NCBI GenBank assembly: GCA_030248825.1
Contig: JARCMB010000450.1
Span: 1 to 9,862 of the forward strand
DNA from: Pseudanabaenaceae cyanobacterium MP8IB2.15
Lineage (GTDB): Bacteria; Cyanobacteriota; Cyanobacteriia; Pseudanabaenales; Pseudanabaenaceae
DNA length: 9,862 bases
Direction: 5' to 3'
A model generated the notes under the pieces. It made no database searches and was not told the DNA's origin. It saw only the letters and a list, made by a program, of their open reading frames with translations. Positions 6,486 through 9,862 of the stretch are shown here, in pieces (positions within the stretch are counted from its first letter, which is position 1; every line of letters starts with the position of its first letter). Both the position numbers and the translations under genes were made by a program.

Positions 6486-6562
6486 GGCTTTAGGCAGAAT
6501 CAGATTTTAAAAATTGTCATACTATTATCTAAGCACTTTAACGGAAAACGACTTAATCGCCA
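6486..6562. promoter_or_regulatory. Divergent promoter region of the AbiTii-like gene and chlG
   Basis: The 77 bases are AT-rich and must contain both start regions. For chlG a weak candidate is TTGTCA (6514-6519) with TTTAAC (6537-6542) 17 bases on. On the minus strand GATAAT is a possible -10 for the AbiTii-like gene, without a good -35. Neither is convincing and no inverted repeat of note is present. Confidence 0.25.
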
Positions 6563-7588
6563 ATGCCATCAGAAACTCCCGATATTTTGCCAACAGATGT
6601 TTCACCTGAAATCTTGTCTGATATTTCACCTGATATCTCATCACAGGCACGTACTCGCCAAATCCTAGGCATGAAGGGTGCAGACGTTAAAGAGTCCTCA
6701 ATCTGGAAGATCCGACTGCAATTGATGAAGCCGATCACTTGGATTCCTCTGATGTGGGGCGTAATTTGTGGGGCTGCTTCGTCGGGTGAGTATACATGGA
6801 CGACTACCAATGTCTTGCTCTCTCTGCTGTGTATGCTGATGTCGGGACCTTTGCTGACGGGCTATACGCAGATTTTGAATGACTATTACGATCGAGAAAT
6901 TGATGCGATCAACGAGCCATATCGCCCAATTCCATCAGGGGCAATGCCATTAAATCAAGCGATCATCCAGATTTGGATTTTGCTGATCGCGGGGATTGGC
7001 GTAGCAGTCACGCTCGATCTAGGCGTGGGGCATGAAGATTTCATCATCACTAAACTGGCGATCGGTGGCGCATTTTTGGCATATATTTACTCCGCACCAC
7101 CCTTAAAACTCAAACAAAATGGTTGGCTGGGTAGCTATGCCCTCGGTGCGAGTTATATTTCTTTGCCGTGGTGGGCGGGTCATGCTCTGTTTGGCACACT
7201 CAATTGGCAGGTGGTAGCTGTGACAATGTTCTACAGTCTGGCTGGACTGGGGATCGCCGTTGTGAATGACTTCAAAAGCGTCGAAGGCGATCGAGCCCTT
7301 GGTTTAAAATCTTTACCTGTAATGTTCGGTGTGGACAAAGCAGCCTTGATTTCTGCTGTGATGATCGATGTGTTTCAAATTGGCATCGCTGTCTACCTTC
7401 TGTTGGTCGGTGAAAAGCTTTATGCTAGTATCCTAGTTTTACTGGTGATTCCCCAGATTACATTTCAAGACATGTATTATCTGCGTAATCCTTTAGAAAA
7501 TGATGTCAAATATCAAGCAAGTGCCCAGCCATTTTTAGTCATAGGGATGCTGGTCGCAGGGATTGCCATGGGTCACGCTGGGATTTAG
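6563..7588 (+). CDS. chlG: Chlorophyll a synthase ChlG
   Basis: Integral membrane UbiA-family prenyltransferase that joins a C20 chain (phytyl or geranylgeranyl diphosphate) to chlorophyllide a, the last step of chlorophyll a synthesis, in the thylakoid membrane. The length is 341 residues. The first aspartate-rich motif NDYYDREIDAINEPYRPIPSG begins at 106 (D107, D110, D114) and the second, NDFKSVEGDRALGLKSLP, at 235 (D236, D243). Several membrane helices surround them (for example around 86-104, 134-152, 166-177, 222-234, 262-282, 286-299 and 323-339). The stretch MKGADVKESSIWKIRLQLMK and the ending GMLVAGIAMGHAGI are nearly those of Synechocystis ChlG as I remember it. The start at 6563 keeps the conserved RQILGMKGA; an internal ATG at 6671 would lose it. 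The N-terminal 26 residues (DILPTDVSPEILSDISPDIS) are acidic and low in complexity. The TPR gene follows after 2 bases. Confidence 0.96.
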   Translation: MPSETPDILPTDVSPEILSDISPDISSQARTRQILGMKGADVKESSIWKIRLQLMKPITWIPLMWGVICGAASSGEYTWTTTNVLLSLLCMLMSGPLLTGYTQILNDYYDREIDAINEPYRPIPSGAMPLNQAIIQIWILLIAGIGVAVTLDLGVGHEDFIITKLAIGGAFLAYIYSAPPLKLKQNGWLGSYALGASYISLPWWAGHALFGTLNWQVVAVTMFYSLAGLGIAVVNDFKSVEGDRALGLKSLPVMFGVDKAALISAVMIDVFQIGIAVYLLLVGEKLYASILVLLVIPQITFQDMYYLRNPLENDVKYQASAQPFLVIGMLVAGIAMGHAGI

Positions 7589-7590
7589 TT

Positions 7591-9123
7591 ATGAAATTAG
7601 CAGCTACCACTCTAAATACCAATTTGGATGATGAATCAGGTATAGACCCTGAGAGAGAGTATCAATCTCTTTTGAACTCTCTCAAACGCAAAAGAGGGTT
7701 TGGTTTTACTTTTGTGCGCTGTTCACCTGCTGAGGGTGAGGAGTTGATCGGTCGGATCTTGGAGGATATTCCAAGTTTTTCGATCGAACTACTACGGCTC
7801 GATCATCCCGTACATGATTTTTGCCAAGTTGTCCAAGATCTCCCACTCACAGATAGTCTTAACATTCTGTTTGTGACGGGGATCGAGACTTTCTTGGTAA
7901 ATGCCAGTTCGATCGAAGCTGAGCCGAGCCAACCAGAATCTGTGCCTCGATCGCTCAGTCATCTCAGTGTGCAGCTAGAGCAATTAGAGCAAAGTTTCCC
8001 AAATATTCGATTTATCTTTCTGATTCCGCTCTATGCCCTGAAGTACTTCATCCAACAAACACCTGACCTATTGGACTGGCAGTCAGATGTGTTTGAGTTT
8101 CCTACCGAGATGGAGTTGCAACAAGAAGATTCACTACGAGTCTTGTTAGAAGAGAATTATCAGAAGTATTTACAACTCAGCCCCGCCGAACGGCAGCAAA
8201 AACTAGCGGAAATTCAACACCAGATCGAATCAGGTCAAATTGAGATTGAAGCTAAAGCCGAGATGCTATTGGAACAGGGCGGTCTGCTGGCACTAGAGGG
8301 TAGTTATGCCCAAGCATTGGCAAATTGTAGTCTTGCCGTCGCGCTCAGGCCCGACTTCTATCTTGCTTGGTACAATCGCGGTTTTACCCAGAGTATCTTA
8401 GGTTTATATGAAGAAGCGATCGCCAGTTACGATACGGCTCTGGCGATTCAAAGCGATTTCTATCCTGCACTCTACAATTGCGGTGTCTCTCTCAGCATTT
8501 TGGGAAGGTACGAAGAAGCGATCTCCAACTATCAGCTAGCGTTGCAATTCAAGCCCGACTATTATCACGCCTTCATTGGTATCGGTACTGCCCAAGCGGA
8601 TTTATGCCACTACGAAGAAGCTGTGCTCAACTACGATCGAGCCCTTGCGCTCAAACCAGACGATCATCACACTTGGTACTGTCATGGGTTTGCGCTCAGT
8701 AGTCTGAGACGATATGAACAATCGATCGAATCTTATGACAAAGCTCTAGAACTTAAACCAGATGATGCTCACATTTGGTACAGTCGCGGTCGAGCGTTAG
8801 CAGAATTAAACCAATATGAGGCCGCGATCGAATCTTTCAATAAATCCTTAGATATCCAACCCTATGACTATTACAGTTGGAATAATCGGGGACTAGCGTT
8901 TAGTAATTTGGCACGTTACACCGAAGCTCTGACTAGTTTCGATCAAGCTTTGTTGATTAAGCCAGACGATCATTATGCTTGGTACTGTCGTGGCAATGTT
9001 CTAGGAGAGTTGGGACGAATTGAAGAAGCGATCGCCAGTTACGAAAAAGCGATCGAAATCGAACCAAAAGAGCAGGCGATCGAAAGTCGTCAACTTGCCC
9101 TCTATCGTTTGGAATATAGTTGA
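7591..9123 (+). CDS. TPR protein with degenerate NTPase-like N-terminal domain
   Basis: Protein of 510 residues, probably a cytoplasmic scaffold. Residues about 20-172 look like a P-loop-type alpha/beta domain that has lost its nucleotide site: FTFVRCSPAEGEELI (39-53) stands where a Walker A would be but has no GxGK[ST]; LNILFVTGIE (90-99) is Walker B-like and IRFIFLIPLYALKYFI (139-154) resembles a following strand. As far as I recall, this domain precedes TPRs in many cyanobacterial proteins. After a helical linker (about 174-222) come eight 34-residue TPRs from about 225 to 497, most carrying W/LYNRG, Y..AI.SYD.AL and KPDD signatures; they run on without gaps. TPR arrays bind protein partners. 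The ATG lies 2 bases after the chlG stop, so the two genes are probably transcribed and translated together, which suggests but does not prove a role near chlorophyll synthesis or insertion. Confidence 0.88.
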   Translation: MKLAATTLNTNLDDESGIDPEREYQSLLNSLKRKRGFGFTFVRCSPAEGEELIGRILEDIPSFSIELLRLDHPVHDFCQVVQDLPLTDSLNILFVTGIETFLVNASSIEAEPSQPESVPRSLSHLSVQLEQLEQSFPNIRFIFLIPLYALKYFIQQTPDLLDWQSDVFEFPTEMELQQEDSLRVLLEENYQKYLQLSPAERQQKLAEIQHQIESGQIEIEAKAEMLLEQGGLLALEGSYAQALANCSLAVALRPDFYLAWYNRGFTQSILGLYEEAIASYDTALAIQSDFYPALYNCGVSLSILGRYEEAISNYQLALQFKPDYYHAFIGIGTAQADLCHYEEAVLNYDRALALKPDDHHTWYCHGFALSSLRRYEQSIESYDKALELKPDDAHIWYSRGRALAELNQYEAAIESFNKSLDIQPYDYYSWNNRGLAFSNLARYTEALTSFDQALLIKPDDHYAWYCRGNVLGELGRIEEAIASYEKAIEIEPKEQAIESRQLALYRLEYS

Positions 9124-9171
9124 TTTCTACCACTGGATTAGATCCCTTTTCGATCGAAAGCCCAAATAATT

Positions 9172-9199
9172 ATCACATCACAAAAAAAGTTGAGAATCT
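9172..9199. repeat. Left arm of a long inverted repeat enclosing the coiled-coil gene
   Basis: This 28-base arm matches the reverse complement of 9611-9638 at 23 positions. The central 15 bases, CATCACAAAAAAAGT (9176-9190), match perfectly and most differences are transitions. The arms are 411 bases apart and enclose the promoter and coding region of the coiled-coil gene. They resemble terminal inverted repeats of a small mobile unit, but no transposase and no clear target duplication is visible. Confidence 0.6.
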
Positions 9200-9211
9200 A
9201 AACACAACTGT

Positions 9212-9242
9212 TTGCAAGAGATCTAGGTCGGATAGCTATAAT
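9212..9242 (+). promoter_or_regulatory. Candidate promoter of the coiled-coil gene
   Basis: A perfect -10 box TATAAT (9237-9242) is preceded by TTGCAA (9212-9217). The spacer is 19 bases, longer than the usual 17, so the -35 assignment is doubtful. Transcription would begin near 9249 and give a leader of about 38 bases before the ATG at 9287. The rest of 9124-9286 contains only the left repeat arm and a 12-bp palindrome TTTCGATCGAAA (9148-9159). Confidence 0.5.
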
Positions 9243-9286
9243 CAGACAACTTGATATTTCACCCAAAATTGAATGATTTACAAATT

Positions 9287-9601
9287 ATGAACGCCAATGG
9301 TAATAATCGAGAAAGATGGACAGACGAACGACTAGATCGGTTTGCGGACTCTGTATCGGAACTGCGTGATGATATAGCTGAGTTGCGTGAGGGATTAGCT
9401 GAATTGCGTGAGGGATTAGCTGAATCGAAAGATAGTATTGATGGGTTGAGAGTAACTGCCCAGGCTCTGTTGCAAATTGCGGCGCAAAATCAACAGGCAG
9501 ATCGAGATCGGCAGGAAGAGAATAGGCAGATAAATGAGCGACTTGATGTGCAACAGGGGCAAATTGAATTGCTTTTAGAACATCTTTTGAGTGGTAGATA
9601 A
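9287..9601 (+). CDS. Small coiled-coil protein of unknown function
   Basis: Protein of 104 residues, almost entirely predicted helix. After a short polar N-terminus comes RERWTDERLDRFADSVSELR (8-27), a pattern I associate with small cyanobacterial hypothetical proteins that occur in several copies per genome. Then follows a strict heptad region (AELREGL twice, then AESKDSI) and a second, glutamine-rich coiled coil (about 50-100). There is no catalytic motif, signal peptide or membrane segment; it may act by forming oligomers. The ATG at 9287 is preferred to the TTG at 9251, because the latter overlaps the expected transcript start and adds a non-helical stretch. The two heptads are encoded by a nearly exact 21-base tandem duplication. 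The gene lies between two inverted repeat arms. Confidence 0.7.
   Translation: MNANGNNRERWTDERLDRFADSVSELRDDIAELREGLAELREGLAESKDSIDGLRVTAQALLQIAAQNQQADRDRQEENRQINERLDVQQGQIELLLEHLLSGR
9377..9426 (+). repeat. 21-base tandem repeat encoding one heptad per unit
   Basis: GCTGAGTTGCGTGAGGGATTA (9377-9397, with A for G at the sixth base in the next unit at 9398-9418) is followed by a partial third unit (GCTGAATC, 9419-9426). A degenerate unit precedes it. Each unit adds exactly seven residues, so a change in copy number would keep both the frame and the coiled-coil register. Confidence 0.85.
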
Positions 9602-9610
9602 CCGCTTGAG

Positions 9611-9638
9611 AGATTTCTGACTTTTTTTGTGATGAGAT
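9611..9638. repeat. Right arm of the long inverted repeat
   Basis: This is the partner of 9172-9199, with 15 perfect bases at 9620-9634 (ACTTTTTTTGTGATG). It begins 10 bases after the stop of the coiled-coil gene. Its seven T residues could help end transcription, but no stable hairpin stands directly before them. Confidence 0.6.
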
Positions 9639-9650
9639 GAGCCAATCATA

Positions 9651-9677
9651 GAAAAAGGCTGCTCCTAGGAACAGCCT
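9651..9677 (-). terminator. Intrinsic terminator of glnN
   Basis: On the minus strand AGGCTG pairs with CAGCCT (9672-9677 and 9656-9661) around the self-complementary TCCTAGGA, closed by a U-G pair that exists only in the minus-strand RNA; in the plus direction this position is a C-A mismatch. A run of five T follows in the minus direction (9651-9655 region). It stands about 44 bases beyond the glnN stop. Confidence 0.8.
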
Positions 9678-9693
9678 CTTAAACTCAAACTAG

Positions 9694-9730
9694 CTTGAGA
9701 TTATTCAAGATTATTTGAGACTATTTGATA
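9694..9730. repeat. Imperfect 10-base tandem repeat spanning the glnN stop
   Basis: CTTGAGATTA, TTCAAGATTA, TTTGAGACTA and the degenerate TTTGATAAAC follow one another with a period of 10 (9694, 9704, 9714, 9724). The glnN stop lies at the end of the third unit. Just to the left, CTCAAACTAGCTTGAG (9684-9699) is a near-palindrome (14 of 16). Confidence 0.45.
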
Positions 9731-9862
9731 AACAGCAGTTCTTGATAGGTTGGTAACGGCCACAGATCGTCAGCGACTTCACCTTCAAGGGCATCGGCAT
9801 ATTCACGCACGCTATCCATTAACGGACGGATCGTCTTCGCACAATACTGCAAATGATCTTCG
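9721..9862 (-). CDS. glnN: Glutamine synthetase type III, C-terminal end (cut by window edge)
   Basis: The last 46 codons of a gene that enters from the right edge. The visible sequence runs through CAKTIRPLMDSVREYADALE to DDLWPLPTYQELLFIK and a TAG stop. The ending WPLP.Y.E.LFIK after a helical stretch is characteristic of GlnN, the large type III glutamine synthetase used by many cyanobacteria for ATP-dependent ammonium assimilation, often under nitrogen limitation. Active-site residues lie outside the window, as do the promoter and any NtcA site. An intrinsic terminator follows downstream, and a 10-base periodic repeat spans the stop codon. Confidence 0.85.
   Translation of the reverse strand, partial: EDHLQYCAKTIRPLMDSVREYADALEGEVADDLWPLPTYQELLFIK

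Noticed and set aside
6104..6493. Plus-strand open frame of 129 codons opposite the AbiTii-like gene
   Set aside because: Its product has no recognisable features, while the minus-strand frame shows a conserved domain pattern.
9148..9159. 12-bp palindrome TTTCGATCGAAA as an operator
   Set aside because: CGATCG-centred palindromes are common throughout this genome segment, so one more carries little weight.
9602..9634. Plus-strand intrinsic terminator at the seven-T run after the coiled-coil gene
   Set aside because: No stable hairpin directly precedes the T-run; the run is better explained as part of the inverted repeat arm.
9162..9648. Target-site duplication flanking the inverted repeats
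   Set aside because: The flanks (AGCCCAAAT on the left, AGCCAATC on the right) are only loosely similar and not placed symmetrically enough to call a duplication.

Overview
The window looks like a cyanobacterial chromosome segment. It carries a chlorophyll synthase (ChlG), an FtsH protease of the type found in oxygenic phototrophs, a three-domain S1 protein of the cyanobacterial Rps1B kind and the C-terminus of a type III glutamine synthetase (GlnN). It also has four copies of the HIP1 octamer GCGATCGC (374-381, 4340-4347, 8416-8423, 9028-9035) and a general excess of CGATCG. The genus cannot be read from this sequence with confidence.

Layout: (1) 1-1047, minus strand, the N-terminal 349 residues of FtsH. 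(2) A 112-bp divergent intergenic region with a perfect 7-bp inverted repeat. (3) 1160-3368, plus strand: an Rps1B-like S1 protein, a 44-bp hairpin repeat, and a lipid-A-disaccharide-synthase-related glycosyltransferase-like gene that starts at GTG 2136. (4) 3369-4217: an AT-rich VapBC-type toxin-antitoxin pair on the minus strand. It is bracketed by a direct duplication of the 3' end of the preceding gene (47-bp core, one mismatch, copies exactly 840 bp apart). (5) 4274-6016: a protein with a degenerate class III nucleotidyl cyclase domain followed by three copies of an unrecognised helical domain of about 85-90 residues. (6) 6024-6485, minus strand: a small protein resembling the AbiTii domain family. 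(7) 6563-9123: chlG and, 2 bp after it, a protein with a degenerate NTPase-like N-terminus and eight TPRs, apparently one transcription unit. (8) 9172-9638: a small coiled-coil gene enclosed by an imperfect 28-bp inverted repeat (15 bp perfect). (9) The glnN terminator and the C-terminal 46 residues of GlnN on the minus strand.

Housekeeping and photosynthesis genes (ftsH, rps1B, the LpxB-related gene, chlG, glnN) form the backbone. The accessory material lies in two places. The stretch 3369-6485 holds a toxin-antitoxin cassette, a likely pseudo-cyclase and an AbiTii-like gene. The stretch 9172-9638 may be a small mobile unit. The most informative signal is the duplicated gene end around the toxin-antitoxin pair: recombination between the copies would delete the cassette and leave an intact reading frame with a slightly different C-terminus.
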